Positions 38,060 through 50,934 of a DNA stretch of 64,000 nt are shown here, piece after piece. The stretch lies in the NCBI GenBank assembly GCA_037954325.1, contig JBBMNZ010000018.1, positions 10,368,501-10,432,500 on the forward strand, written 5' to 3'. Below the pieces are notes generated by a model. The model worked only from the letters and a program-made list of their open reading frames with translations. It was not told the DNA's origin and did no database searches. Source of the stretch: Fistularia commersonii. Taxonomy: Eukaryota; Chordata; Actinopteri; Syngnathiformes; Fistulariidae. The stretch's first letter is position 1. Each line of letters begins with the position of its first letter. Position numbers and translations under genes: made by a program.

Positions 38060-41000
38060 GTGATTATGGAGGGACTTGTTAGTTATTTAAAAGTTGCTAC
38101 ACAGAAACAAGTTATTATTTTTGTAAAACAGCTCATTTCCTTTGTAGGTTGTTAGACAATATTGAACATATTTGAGGTATGTAAGTTACAGGAAATCTTA
38201 ACCTCCAAATCATAATCATGTGTGTTGGGGACAAAGTGAGCTGGTTGCGGATCTTTGTTGACAATAACTATGATTGTCGTGAGGTTTGAATATGCTACAT
38301 GCACAACCTCCACATCAGAAAAATACTTACATCAATCTAATGTAGCTTGTATCTCACAACCATCAAACAACATGTTTTTTTTCCCTTTTTTGTTTCCTGA
38401 AGCCAGGACCAGTGTCCCTTTTTGCAAGGAGCTACTCTCTGTTTTCTATCAATTTGTTACCACCTGACAGTGAGTCGCCTCTCACAACACATCAGCTGTC
38501 CAATGAGTCAGTGCTCTGGACCAATTCCCAGACCACACATTGGTCTCAGATACTGTACGTCTTCCTCTCTCTGGACATGTCTCTTTCTCTCCCTCTCTGT
38601 CTTTCTCTATTAGTGTAATAACTACAGGAGGAGCTGGTGAGAACATTGGGCTGTAGTCTTTCCCAGCCAAAGCCCAGAAGATTGCCGTGGTGCACAGAGC
38701 CCACCTCGGCCCCCAGCCCCTAGGCCCCCAGTGATGTGGGAAAAGCCTGGGAGGGCGTCCCACTGAGTTTGCTAAGGCGTCTCTGGGTCCAGACCTAGTA
38801 TCACTCAAACCGTCAGCTGCCGCATCAGTCAGCCCAGACCACGTTTGAGCTCGTAAAACAGTGTGTTGTTTTGCCAGTGTTTTCTTTGCCGTGTTGTTTT
38901 ACCTTCCCACAGAATGTACTTCACAAGCTGATTGATGTGGAATCACACCAGTGATATCTGACTTGTTGTATGAATCCCTGCAGCGTGCCGAACATTGCAA
39001 ATAATCTTTCTCATGACAACTTTCCTTTGCAAAAGTCAAAGATTCTTAATAACACAAAAAGTAAGACACAACTCCAATTGGACAAAAGATCTTGAATGAT
39101 CTTACGATTGTGAATAGAAAAATCTCAAGCCCAACCAAGCCATAATTTTACCAAAACCAACCTTTAAATGTATTTATTTTTTTACCAACATGAATGTCAG
39201 AAACTTTTATATTGCAATACATTGCCAATATCATTGGCTAAAAGAAAAAATACACAAAACACAAAACATTTTCTTTAGATTTTTTCTTTGTTAGCAGTGA
39301 GCATATATTTAGCATCAGCATTTTACTGTTTCCTTGGCAATCTGTGACAAATATTTAGTTTGCAAACTTGTACTTAATGAGTTGGATATGAATCATTGGA
39401 AGACTCACTCACTAGCAGTTAGATAATTAAGTCATCCTTGGTGGAAAAAAATCAAATATGTTAGTAACAAAAAAGTCCCTTACAAACATACAAAAATATA
39501 AAATTCTGCCATTAAATGTGGTTTTAGTCTTGATACTTGAAGCCTGCTAGGCTGAAAACACTGTACGTGGAAGCAAAGGTGTATTTTTTTTTTGTTTGTT
39601 TGTAATTGTCACATCACTTCTCTCTTTATCAATGGTAGTTAAAAACAAACCGTTTTGAAAAGACAGCTGACAGATATGATTAACATTGACTTCATTTATT
39701 ATCTGCATTGCATTCAACTTAAAGTCAATGACTCCGCTAAAATTTGACATTGCCAATCGTACGATGTAGAGTGAGAAAGACTGAGTGATGGCTTTGTGAA
39801 TAATCTCTGGCTAGTCTCTGTGTGTTAACGTGATAAAGAGCAGGGGGGTCTGTTTAGTGTCAAATTGTGGAACAAGCAAAACACATACACACAGTCGCAC
39901 ATACACAGATAAAACAACTTCACACCATTGCGGGGGATCAGAGCGCTAAAACATTGGGAAAGAGAGATACAGAGAGATCATGGACTTCATCTAGATTTAG
40001 AGAGAATCACTTTATGATCCTTGCATGTCTCCAGCAGTTTTCATTGCCATGGGAATGGGCATTGTTCCACGGCTTGATGCTTGGTCACAATGTTTGCGCA
40101 TGAACGGGTCAAATCGTGCAGAACAGAATTCTGCAGAATTTTGAGAACCAATGTTTTTTTTTTCTTTTTTTCTTCAAAAACTTTGTAGTAATTGTTTTTC
40201 GTGTACTGACATGTTAATTCAGTGTCAATAGAAAAATAAATGTATATGAGAAAATCCCAAAGAATGTTAATTCCCTATTTTTTCACTATGTAAAATCCTC
40301 TAAACCCCATGCCTCATAACCCCCCTCTTCTTCCTCCATGCTAAACGTGGGACTATATTTTTTGTGGTCATATCTGGGTCTTATTGGTGTATTCGTGGCT
40401 ATTTGGCTTAAGGCCACCCAGTGTCTGCTTTACATTAGCCGAGTTTCCGAAGAAGTCCTGTTTATATTGACTAAGACAAGGACAATGAGGCTGACAGGCA
40501 GAAGAAACCTGACCTCATTTTTTACAGTTATTTTTATTTCTATTTTTTTTTCAAAGTTTCAGCTTACCGTTTGTGTAAGATATGTACACTGTCAAGGTAT
40601 GGGGGAGGCTGTGTAAGCAGAAAGATGTTCTGCATGTATCTCGGGCAGAGCAAGGAGGAGCAGTTTGTGCTTGCGTGTGTGCAAAATAAATGTAAATGCC
40701 AAAAATGCTAGATCTTATGGCTTTATGTGCCTGTTGTGCTGAATTCCAAAGAGTACTCTATTTTTCAATAAAATCATAGACTGGTCATGTGTTTTTTTTT
40801 TCTTCTAGTAAATCTCAGTTTCTTATTGTGAGCACAAACAAAAATCTGAAGATGATCATTCAGCAGTGATCACGACATACAAACCACACTGTTTTCCCAT
40901 AATAATTCCATTATCGTGGGTGGAGCTGGCCATGGTCCTGCACAGGTAAGGCTCAAGTTACCTAGGTCTTATGGTGATTCATGTAAGTAGAAGCAAAGAA

Positions 41001-43450
41001 TTTAAATGCGCTCATGAATTCTCAGATAACTGAATATTGTAAGTCCTCTGTCGATGTTATTAAATGCCAGTCATCACACCTGGCATCTCTTTTTAACCTA
41101 TGTCCATCGCATCAATTTAGTCATATTTCACTTTGTGGTCATTTCAATTGTAAAAATATTTCCTGCTAAGCTTGAAGAAGATGCTGTTGTAACAGATGAC
41201 TTGAAATAGATCACTGCAATGTTGTTTTGCGAACACTGCATTTTGAGTTCTATATCTTTGTCTTCACTCTTCCTTTTGTCAGCAGATCCCCCCCCCCCCG
41301 AGCCCTGAATTTCTCAGCAAGCCCAAAAACAACAGGGCTTCCCATACTTCTTCTTCCGCTCCTCTATTGTCCATTGTATCATTCAGTTCTCCATGGCTCA
41401 AGGCTGAGCAAATTCTTAAAATGCATCAGCAACAGAAGTATCTGATTCATGCTGTATCCCCTCATGCAAATGCTGGATACTCCAGTTCTTTCTCACAAAT
41501 CTTTAACCCCTGAAGTGGCAAAGGTTAAAAAAGCTCAGAACACTCAAAGAAGGCTTTTCAGTAATGGGCGGCACCAGGATCCAAATGTTCTCAGTCCTCA
41601 AGATTTCCAAAGTATTTTTTTTTTTATCAGGCTGATGTCACAAACAACTTGAAACGTTTTTTTTTTCTTTTTTTTTCTTTTTCTTTTTCTTTTTCTTTTT
41701 CTTTTTCCAAGCTGTCATCGGCCAAGTAAGTGATCAAATTCACTGAAAGCCTTTTTTTTACAATTATGAGACCATTGAGGCTTCAAATCACAAAGCCTTG
41801 GACACTAAATGATTTAATTAATGATGCTAATAAAACTTGGAATATCTGATCAAATGAGAAGGAAAGGTATAATTCTAAAAACAATTAAGTTGAATATTTT
41901 TTTATCAAGTGTTGGGAAAAAAAAACAATATATGAAGAATCTGAACTTTTCATTCTTTTCCATGCAAAAGTATATTTCCCATAATTTCCATGTAACACCG
42001 TTACCAAATATGCATGATGGAGAGCAAAACAGAAAAGGTAAAACATTTTGTATTTTTCATGTGAATCATTTAAAATGAAATTATTCATATGAATTCTGAT
42101 GACAAACAAATAAGTGAAAAGTGGCAGGAAAGCGTGCATAGATGTGTTTGATGGTGTTGAGCCGCCCCTTATTCTTTTCCCCAATTGGGGAAAAATTGGT
42201 ACAACACATAATACTGTTTAATTAAAGTGTGGTGAAAATATCGCCTTGGTTTGCAAAAAAATATGACTTAGATGTTTCCGGTAATGTAGCTAACGCTCAA
42301 CACATTACTCATATGTAAAATGATGAAAACTGATGTTGAATCCCACACCCCCGAGCCATCCAAACACACGCAGCCACACACACACAAACACGCACACATA
42401 CACACAAAACCACAGAGGATTTATTAGATCTCACCCAGGATTACTCCCGAAGATCGGTCTACATTTGTGCGCTGTAAATCAGGCTTTGTTCAGCAAGAGA
42501 GTTGGGCCACAAACCCAGTGGTGTTGAGGGTTAAAGATCACTAAGGAGGAAACATAAGTCAGGCTGCCAGTAGATATATCTTCATCAAAAGGCTACTGTT
42601 CTTTGATTAACATCAACATTTATGGGTGAGGCAGTCTCCTTTTTTTTCAAAATCGTGTTATTCCATTGTTGCTATATACCACATAATTGTGAGCAATAAT
42701 TCCACTTCTGTTATCTCTGGCCAAGTCCATAAATGCACAATATTTTCTCCCATGATTGTTTGACTGTGTGGGGTCTATTAAGGCATTTGCTGGGAGAAAT
42801 AACACAGTCAGCCTTACTTACAATAGCAAGCCTCGGCTCAGAACTGGAGTAACTTCTGTTTATCCTGTGTGTTTCTTTAGTGAGTCATGCTTATTTCTGA
42901 AAATCTGGGTACCTGCCATAGTAAGCTTTCTATTTAACGTCGGGACTCTTTGTAGTTGAAAGTTGAGCAATAGGAACGTCACAAGTGAACACAGGGGAAG
43001 AAGAGTTGAGTGAATGATTCAAAAAAGGCCAAATAAAGAAAGATAGAAATGCATATACTGGCAAGGATGGTCAAGAAATTTGACCCCTGCTGCTATTTTC
43101 TCACGGACAGAGTGGGATGAAGTGCCGGGGGCGGCAGTCATCAGGATGTCCTTGAATATTTGCGTTAAAGTGTAAATATTTTATGCTCGTCAGTTTTCAT
43201 ACCTTTTCTCACTCATTGTCAAAGAAGTGATTCATTAATCCTTATTTGTGTATTGATGCATCATTCTTTTGAAATTTCCCGCATTTTCAGTGTCACATAC
43301 ACATACATGATGATGTATTTGTGCGTCATCATCTTGTTTATTCTAGTGGAAACACACTTAAGTGAACACAAGTTTACAAAATGCATGTTTCTAACAATGG
43401 CAGTTACAACACAAGAGATTAAGGAAAATATGACTTCTTAGTTCGAGTAT
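38060..43450. other. Intergenic DNA, no gene recognised
   Basis: T-runs at 39586-39595 and 40154-40172 and a C-run at 41287-41297. Several open frames of 60-110 codons have no recognisable domain or splice-compatible partner. Confidence 0.5.
41656..41707 (+). repeat. (CTTTTT)n low-complexity tract
   Basis: Pure pyrimidine with regular C every six bases after a T-run. Confidence 0.9.
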
Positions 43451-43459
43451 GGCTTGTCT

Positions 43460-43523
<64 letters not shown>

Positions 43524-43524
43524 G
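43460..43524 (+). repeat. (GT)n microsatellite
   Basis: About 31 GT units. Confidence 0.97.
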
Positions 43525-43969
43525 TGCATGTGCCTGCGTGCGTCCATGCATACGTTTATGTGTGTGTAAAGCAGACAGCAGGGAAAAAGAGAAATGGTCT
43601 TTTCACTAACATTGATTGGAAGCAGATGTTGGCAAAAGCCAAGACAGAGAAGAAAATGTTTCGGAAAATTCTCAGGGCTCAGCCTTCCCTTTCTGGGCCC
43701 TGGCCCAGGCAGCCAATCGCATCACAGCAACTGCTGGTCTTCGGGGTGAAAGACGCACTCCTACTGGATGAAGACTGAATCGTGGGCGTTGGGAGCAGAT
43801 GCCCTGGGAAAGTGCTGAATCCCAGTCGACTCACAGTAAAAGAAAAGCAAAAACATTTGCTTGTTGAACTGAACAGTGACCAAAATGTGTTTTAGTCCAG
43901 CTGAACTATCCCTCCCACCCGTTTCCCCACACTACTTGTTAAGACTGAAACATTTCTGAATGGCTCCGA

Positions 43970-43974
<5 letters not shown>

Positions 43975-44021
<47 letters not shown>

Positions 44022-44036
44022 TATATGTGCATATAT
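43975..44036 (+). repeat. (AT)n microsatellite
   Basis: About 20 AT units followed by a short second block bounded by GTGCATAT-type palindromic sequence. Confidence 0.95.
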
Positions 44037-44039
44037 ACC

Positions 44040-47000
44040 ACATTTCATATTATACCATCTTTTAAATCGTAATTTTTACGCACAAAAGCCAACAGGAGTT
44101 TGACTCGTAGACACTTCTCCTTTCTGCTGCACCTTTTCATCAACATTTTTTAAATGAATAAAGTTGAGAGCTTCCACACCTTAACTATCTCTCTCATCCT
44201 CTACCAAAACATTTCGCCCTCGCTTCTTATCTATCTCCAAACCCCTTTCACCTTCGACACCTCGCCCCCCCCATCACTGGTTCTACGATCCTTTCACACT
44301 CTAGTTCACACACCGCCTCAACCCCAAACAAAGCCACATCTCAACCTTTCATTGTGCCAGTCTATTTCTTATTCACAGCAACAGAGCAACACAAATCAAT
44401 CATCATTCCTAATGGAAAGTCCATATTAACGTGAGAAGACATTCCATTTCCGTCCCAGAATGCCAGGTCAACTGGTGCTTGAGCTTCAACCAATGTGATG
44501 TGGGGACCAGCGGGCACTCTCATTTCAGGTGGGATAGCAAGGAGGCGCGGTTAGGTCCGGGGGTGACTCAAGGAGTCAATGGTGTGTTAACTCGGGTTAC
44601 AAAACCACAATAAAAATGCAAATCACCAGCCAAAGCAGGGGCTTGCGTGGGTTTGCCCTTCATAGGTCTGAATAATACAGTCACCTGCCAAGACACGAGG
44701 TTCAACATTTCTCGGTAACAACAATACGATGAGGAAAAAGGAGGGGGACGGAGTGTCAGACAAACCTTGATGCTATAGGTATTACAGCTAAAGTGGTATA
44801 TTCTTAGCATTTTAAGAGCCAAAGCTATTCTTGGGACTGCTTTCAGCGATAGATAATCCATGTATCGTATTGCATTTAGATTATATAACCACTTTTCACG
44901 AGCATTTCAAAACATTATCCAATATGCTAAAATATATTGCATTTTTGGGCAAAAAACAATCCTTTACACTTCAGAATCCATTCTGCTCCCTGTATCATCA
45001 GGCATAGTGTCTCTAAATACCAATAACCCAATCAAAATGGTAAATCATATACCACAGAATCTTCATTTTCATTGATTATCACATTATGAGGAGATCTGAG
45101 ACCTTTCCTTTCCTTCTCCATATTGTCATTTTCCTATTGGTGCAAGTGCTTCAATGTTTGTTTCAATCAAATTATTCCATTACAGATGGGGAGAAGAATA
45201 TAGCATGTCTCCAGTCCACTTTGTTAACAGCGGGTTGCACTTTGTAGTAAACTCTTTGTATTTTACATAATGATGACATCCCTTAATTTTCTACAGTGAA
45301 ATGCCTTCTTTACGCAGAGTGTCTCGATTTCACAAGATTTTGCAATTTTCTGCATCAAGGACATTTTTTTCAGCAATAATCTCTCCACTATTCATGCAGG
45401 GCTCTGGGCCATGCTGAGATCCATTCCCGATGTGCCAATTCTTGATTGATTCATATGGAATCCATTGATGTAAACCACTGTGAACACACATGTTGTATAC
45501 AGATATTGACGTCTAAGCAGTTATGAACCTCACCGTGCATAAAGAACATGTTTTTTTTTTTTTTACTCATTCCAATGTGTGGCACTAACAATAGTGAATC
45601 ATTAGGCTGCAAACTGGTTTGATCCTGCTCAATGCCATTTCAGTTGCCGTTCTGCTCATACATGGTCCCAATTCCTATGTTGAATTTGACCAGAATCCTC
45701 TGATCCTACAACCTATGTGCTGAAAATGGGAAGTGATTGAAGGGAATCAGATAGTGCTAGACAACCTGGCTTGATTCTATTAGTGAAAAGCTGTAACAAA
45801 GTAGTGGACACGCTTTGGAGTACTTTCATGCCATCAGAGAGGATTTAGCAGTGCTTGGCAATCATCACATGCTGGTCACTTTCATGCCTCAGCTTGTTAA
45901 GCATCAGTTTGATTGTGCTTCTTCGAACACAACATGCACACATTAAATAATGTTCAACCTTAATGGACCCAGCAAGAGAGGATTATCTGTTGCACTAGTG
46001 ATCAATTTTTTTGTTGTTTCTGCTATCAAACAGTTTACATTTGTCTATTTGTATTTCAAGGGGTTTATCATGTTAAAACTAGTGTGGGCCTCCCCACCCA
46101 TGAACAAAAGTTCCAACATTGCAAAATTTTATGCAAAGTTTTTTTGTTTTTTTTCCTTTTTTGTGCATTCACTCTGAAGTACATTAGGGAATGCATTTGT
46201 TAAAAAAGAATTTATGGGTCATATTTCGACCATTTACAATAATGAAGGCTTTACCAAATCCAAATTCAAAGCAGTATCTACATTGAAATGTGTCCCTGTT
46301 TCTGGGTTATTTGCATGCATTTTGTGCTTTTAGTGATGTTAAGCCTCCAAAGGTCATTTCCCTGCATTAAATCAATGTTATCTCTAATGCTGACGAATGT
46401 AAGATAAAAGATGGCTGAAACTGCAGCTCACCAAGACCCATTTGAGCTGGGACTAATTTGTTTGTTTTTTTTTTTGTTTTTTTTTGCCCATGCCTAATGA
46501 ATGTTTAGGCTAAAAAGATACATGAAGGAAAACAAACATGAGACTAGATATTAGACTACCTCTCTGCCAGATATCCTTTTCTATGCAAAATAGTAACAGT
46601 GTACAATACATGACTGACCCCAAAAATACTCAAAATGCGATTATGCAATAAATAAACCGCAATAAATTGTTTTGTCATAACTATTGAATATATGTTTTAT
46701 ATGTTTTGTTTTGTTTTTCTTTTCTTTTTTTCTGTCATTAATGAGCCAATCATAAGATTTTCTGATTGTTTGCTTCCTTGCCCTCTCATTTCTCTTTGGC
46801 TGTCTATATGTTTCTCATCATGAGAGTCATTTTGGAGAAACTGCAATGAATATGTATCTGTCTCTCCAAGTGAATATCATTGGAGTCCAAACAGGCCAAG
46901 TGAACCCACTAAAGAATTAATGTATGTATCTGCAATCAGCTCCCTCTGTTGTCTGCAGGGAGGGACCTTGGGGACACATTAGTCATATTTCACAACTTTT

Positions 47001-47990
47001 CTACGTAATGGAACCTCTTTGTTAGTCTTTTGTGCGTCACAGGAATTCTTTGAAGAGGAGATTTGGGGTATGGTTAGGTTTAGTCTTATCAAAACAAAAC
47101 AAATGCATATTAGTGAAGGTTTCTTTTGCTATTCAACTATCAGGACTTTTGACAGTGTACAATTGTGAAAATACACAAATGCGTATATGTGTGTGTAGGT
47201 AGTCAGTTGCATTTTTGGTTAATGACAATAAAATTAGCGGTGCAACTGATGACATGCATGTCATGTTACAGTGTCTTAGAGATTTATGAATCCTGTCTGA
47301 TTTATGTTGTGCGTCAGTTTCATGAGGGTGACTTGCTCAATGCATAAATGCACGTTTTCTATCTTTTGCTACTATCTTTTCAAAAGTATCAATGCTTTTG
47401 GTGCAAGGTTTTTCATTGAGCATGTTTTTTGAGAATTTGGTAACACTTTATTTTCACAAGTCTTACATATTTTTCAATTCACATTTTAAGGTTCTTGGAT
47501 TTAACTTTATTAAAAGGAAAATTATTTATTTTGTACATGTTGCAATATTATAAATAACACCAGAAAACTCCTCCACAGATCTTGAAACTGTTTAAACTTT
47601 TGCTGTCAGTATGAGTAATCGTATTAACAAAGAAAAAGAAATAAAGTGACCTACTTATCGCATGTCGTCAGACACATTTGCTCCGCTACATTAGTCAGTA
47701 ATCATATGTAAATCTTTGTCAACTCCAATCATTTTTCATTTAGATTAGAACTTTACACTTTAGGGCAGCGACGTCATTCCCCCCCCACACACACACACAA
47801 ACACACACACACAGGACACGTGATTTTCACCCTTTAACAGCAAACTCTCTACATCCGTATTAAAGACAGACAAATTGTTTGTTTCTATCTGTGCTCCTAT
47901 CTTTCAGATACTTGTGTAAATGATTGTATATAACATGAATACTAGATTGGAAAAGAAAGGCCACATTGCTGTTATAAGTGAGTTACATTG
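44040..47990. other. Intergenic DNA, no gene recognised
   Basis: T-runs at 45551-45564 and 46461-46484; C/CA-rich patch at 47780-47815. Nothing coding or mobile that I can support. Confidence 0.5.
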
Positions 47991-47999
47991 TAATGTTAA

Positions 48000-48039
<40 letters not shown>

Positions 48040-48040
48040 T
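48000..48040 (+). repeat. (TA)n microsatellite at transposon border
   Basis: TA tract interrupted by one CA, directly abutting the transposon end at 48041; a matching shorter TA tract is at 49816-49829. Confidence 0.95.
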
Positions 48041-48277
48041 AGTGGCGGGATGTGCATTTCACATCTAGGCCCTCAGTAGTGCTCAATTTTTCAATCCACT
48101 CCTCAATAACTGTTTTATGTCTATGAAAGCCATCTTATTATGCAGATATGCAGTAGAAAGAGCCATTACATTGCTGAAGTAACTTGTGATCCAGCACCTT
48201 TATCGTGTCCTCGAAATGAAAGTTCCTGCTTGCCCCCAAAAATGGCACAATCTATCTGCCTTTTTAAGATTTCTCTA

Positions 48278-48556
48278 TTTTTTTGTCACCTTTTTGTTGT
48301 GGACCTCTGTTTCCCTGCACACTTTCTCACTCAGCTGTAGATCCACTCTGGTTTCCCCAAAAGTTTTGGATAGCACCATCGCTTTTAAGTGTTCAGCAGT
48401 GCTCTGGTGTCTTGTTACTACGTTGATTAGGCGAGTGAAATTTACAAACCCAGAGTGGCTCCAAACACCCTGTCAATCAGTGGCAAATAACAAGCACTCC
48501 CAACAATACAATTTGCAGTGTTCCTCTGTGTCTGTGAGCCAGGGGTACCACTCATA
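48278..48556 (-). pseudogene. TTF-type zinc finger / ZMYM-like transposase fragment
   Basis: 93 codons in one frame, beginning YEWYPWLTDTEEHCKLYCWE, continuing CLLFATD, an in-frame TGA, QGVWSHSGFVNFTRLINV, TRHQSTAEHLKAM and ending near RVDLQLSEKVCRETEVHNKK. The pattern of W-L, C-x2-C, GVW..GF and H..S..H matches the TTF-type zinc finger at the N-terminus of ZMYM1-like/hAT-related transposases that are abundant in fish. The internal stop and absence of the catalytic region make it non-functional. A little upstream coding similarity (QGEKGFV) can be seen to about 48600. Confidence 0.6.
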
Positions 48557-49091
48557 GTTAGTGGCGGTGTTAGTGATGGACGAATCCTTTTTCTCCTTGT
48601 AACAGGCATGCTAGCTTCGGAATTGCCCGACCTTTTTTAACGGTGTCCAGCTAGTCTGGCTAGAAAATGGCTTTGACAATAAATCGGCAAACATGTCAGC
48701 CATTATGGGTTGACAAATTCGCTATTATAGCAACACAACTGTATTTGTGTTAGTGCAGCTCGCTACAGATGCGGCCTGCTAGCTCTGGCTGGTACGCTCT
48801 CTGACTATCCAGTCAAAGGGCATGGGACACGCTGTTGTTACTGTACCCTTCTAGAAGGCCTTGGTGTCACAACTCAAAATCTGACCGGTTGAAGCAACAG
48901 TTTCATCAACACTATTTTTTGCTAATGTGATCATCTGATTCTGCAGGAACTCCAGGCAGATTACTTTGACTTTGACTCTGCTTGGCAACAAATAAATGAA
49001 ATGTGATTAGTTACATGCTTTAATACGAAAATACATGTCTGGAAGCAGCACCACCTGGGAAAGAGCTATGAATGGACGAAAGGGTGTAGAC

Positions 49092-49691
49092 CAGTGGTTC
49101 TTAACCTTGTTGGAGGTACTGAACCCCACCTGTTTTACATGCGCATTCACCGAACCCTTCTTTATTGGATCGAGGATCGTTTCGTTGATGGGTACAAAGA
49201 ACAGGCAGAGTAGCCTTTTCATCGAATCTGGCTCCCTTCACCTTGAATTCAGCAAGGGCTATGTTCTTGTAGTTCCCATCTCCATGCAGCTGAAGGAAGC
49301 CTTCCCTTAATTTTGCCGGTGCTGGACTAGAATTGCTCATCTTGTCTTTGCAAATCATGCAGTTAGGACATCGATTCCAATCACATTCCGTCATACATGT
49401 GAATCCGTATTGTACGTATTCTTCCGACTGCTTTCTTTTTTTGCCCGACATAATTAGTATGAAGGGATTAAAATATTAAGAAAGAAATCACATGACGTAC
49501 CATCACGACAGTCACAAGTTACTACAACTGATCACGCCAAAATCCCTGCAGCACGGATAGGCCAAGCAATGTAGCGTGATCACCTGCAGCAAGTAATGCC
49601 TTCACCAATGTGTGTCTTGACCTCCGCCGAACCCCTGAGACTGACTCACCGAACCCCTGGGGTTCGATCGAACCCAGGTTAAGAACCACTG
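49092..49691 (-). mobile_element. Non-autonomous hAT (Charlie-like) element with intact 8-bp target duplication
   Basis: Exactly 600 bp bounded by 15-bp terminal inverted repeats CAGTGGTTCTTAACC and GGTTAAGAACCACTG. The 8-bp GTGTAGAC occurs immediately outside both ends (49084-49091 and 49692-49699), the length hAT transposases produce. It retains the N-terminal part of a transposase (49101-49451) and has lost the catalytic and dimerisation parts. It is inserted inside the older transposon at 48041-49815. Confidence 0.9.
49101..49451 (-). pseudogene. N-terminal fragment of hAT (Charlie/ZBED-like) transposase
   Basis: Open frame of 116 codons starting MSGKKRKQSEEYVQYGFTCM, with two cysteines (C-P-N-C-M-I-C) and then KLREGFLQLHGDGNYKNIAL and AEFKVKGARFDEKATLPV. 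This is the BED-like zinc-finger segment and following linker of Charlie-type hAT transposases; family members usually have H where REGF has G and a far longer C-terminus. The reading frame is open to the end of similarity, but there is no catalytic core, so it can only be a truncated product. Confidence 0.75.
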
Positions 49692-49829
49692 GTGTAGACA
49701 GACCATTTGGAATTATTTATTCATTTATTCATGAAAATAATATAATTAATATCGCTCTGTGATTCAGATATTTTTAGGCCAGCAAAGAAGGCCTTGCAGG
49801 CCCTGACCCACCACTTATATATATATATA

Positions 49830-50585
49830 GTGCACTTAAATGCATGTTATGGTTTGTGTTAAATCACAGACACTTATCTAATCTGAATGTATAGAAACAA
49901 AATATCTACCTTTCCATCGAATGATTAGATAAAATAAGCATGGTTATTTAACAAATTCCTCAAATGAGTCCTTCGCTGATGTTCGGGTTTCCAGTTGAAT
50001 GCTGTTACTATGTCCTAACTTTGTTGCTGCACCAGTGCATCATTCTCAGTCATGTTGAGATTTCACTCTGGAGGCATGATGGGACCTTTCAGATAAATAT
50101 TTAGGTCTGAGGTCTGACAAGTGAGGTGTGCTGCGGTGCCGAGAAATTTACAAGAGACGGCAGTAGTTTTTGCCCAGAGTGAAAAAAATCATTCAAAACC
50201 CTGGGAGTGATTTTCTCAAGTCTTTCACACAATTTCCAATTTTTACGTACTTCTCATTGGTCTTCCATGTTTAAACACTACACTGAATTAGCAAAGGAGT
50301 GATTAGAATGAAACATCAAGGGGGACATCAGCAAGTTTGGATGTGAAGTAAGCAAGTTGTATCCTAAATTATCATAAATCGTAGATGGGAATTTCTTTCT
50401 TTTTCTCCCTTCGTAATTACATCTGGTCCAGAGCATTAGCCAAGTTAGAGTGATAAAGGTGGAGCAGGAGAAGAACCACCTGCTTGACATCAGCCTGTTC
50501 TTTGCCAAGATCTCCATCCCTAAGCTATTTCATCACTGTGGGACTACATGTGCAGCAACATAGTATAGGTCTTGTTTCGGCTTAA
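49830..50585. other. Non-coding, no gene recognised
   Basis: No repeat, coding or regulatory feature that I can support. Confidence 0.5.
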
Positions 50586-50589
50586 AATG

Positions 50590-50930
50590 AATCTCTGAGG
50601 GTGCGGTGGTTCACGCTTCCACTGCACAGCAAGAAGGTTCATGGTTCAATTCCAATGGAGGGGGGACTTTCTGTGTGCATGTTCTCCCCCGTGTCTGCCT
50701 GGGTGTCGACACAAAGTCCAAAAACATGTGGTCAGTAATTTGGAGACTCTTAAGTTGCCCAGATGTGAAAATGAGACTGAAATGTCGTCTGCCTCTACAT
50801 GTGACACTGTGCTGTGATGGAGTGATAACTGATCGAAGGTAAACCCCGCCTCTTACGAAATGAGGGCTTTAGTAAGCTCCCATGAATCCAGGTGCAGGTT
50901 AGGTGGAATAGATAATGAATGATTGAATCC
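50590..50930 (+). mobile_element. Dispersed teleost repeat, family A, longest copy
   Basis: Ordered phrases: GTGCGGTGGTTCACGCTTCC, CACAGCAAGAAGGTTCATGG, TTCAATTCCAATGGAGG, GTGTGCATGTTCTCCCC, AAGTCCAAAAACATGTGGTC, TTGGAGACTCTTAAGTTGCC, GTAAACCCCGCCTCTTACG. This is the 5' part plus middle of the same family whose 3' part is at 7140. The short tail (ATAGATAATGAATGATTGAAT) marks the end. Confidence 0.6.
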
Positions 50931-50934
50931 ATGG

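Larger units (their letters stand above)
48041..49815 (-). mobile_element. Old DNA transposon remnant with TTF/ZMYM-like transposase, host of a nested hAT
   Basis: The ends are imperfect inverted repeats: left AGTGGCGGGATGTGC, right (reverse complement) AGTGGTGGGTCAGGGCC. Both ends abut (TA)n DNA (48000-48040 and 49816-49829), consistent with insertion into a TA-rich site. The right end, with GGCCTGCAAGGCCTTCTTTGCTGGCC split across positions 49775-49800, is familiar from teleost elements. A transposase fragment is at 48278-48556. Removing the nested hAT leaves about 1.17 kb, too short for a full transposase, so this was already a deletion derivative or has decayed. Confidence 0.65.

Noticed and set aside
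48186..48557. 123-codon plus-strand open frame
   Set aside because: Antisense shadow of the TTF/ZMYM-like transposase fragment.
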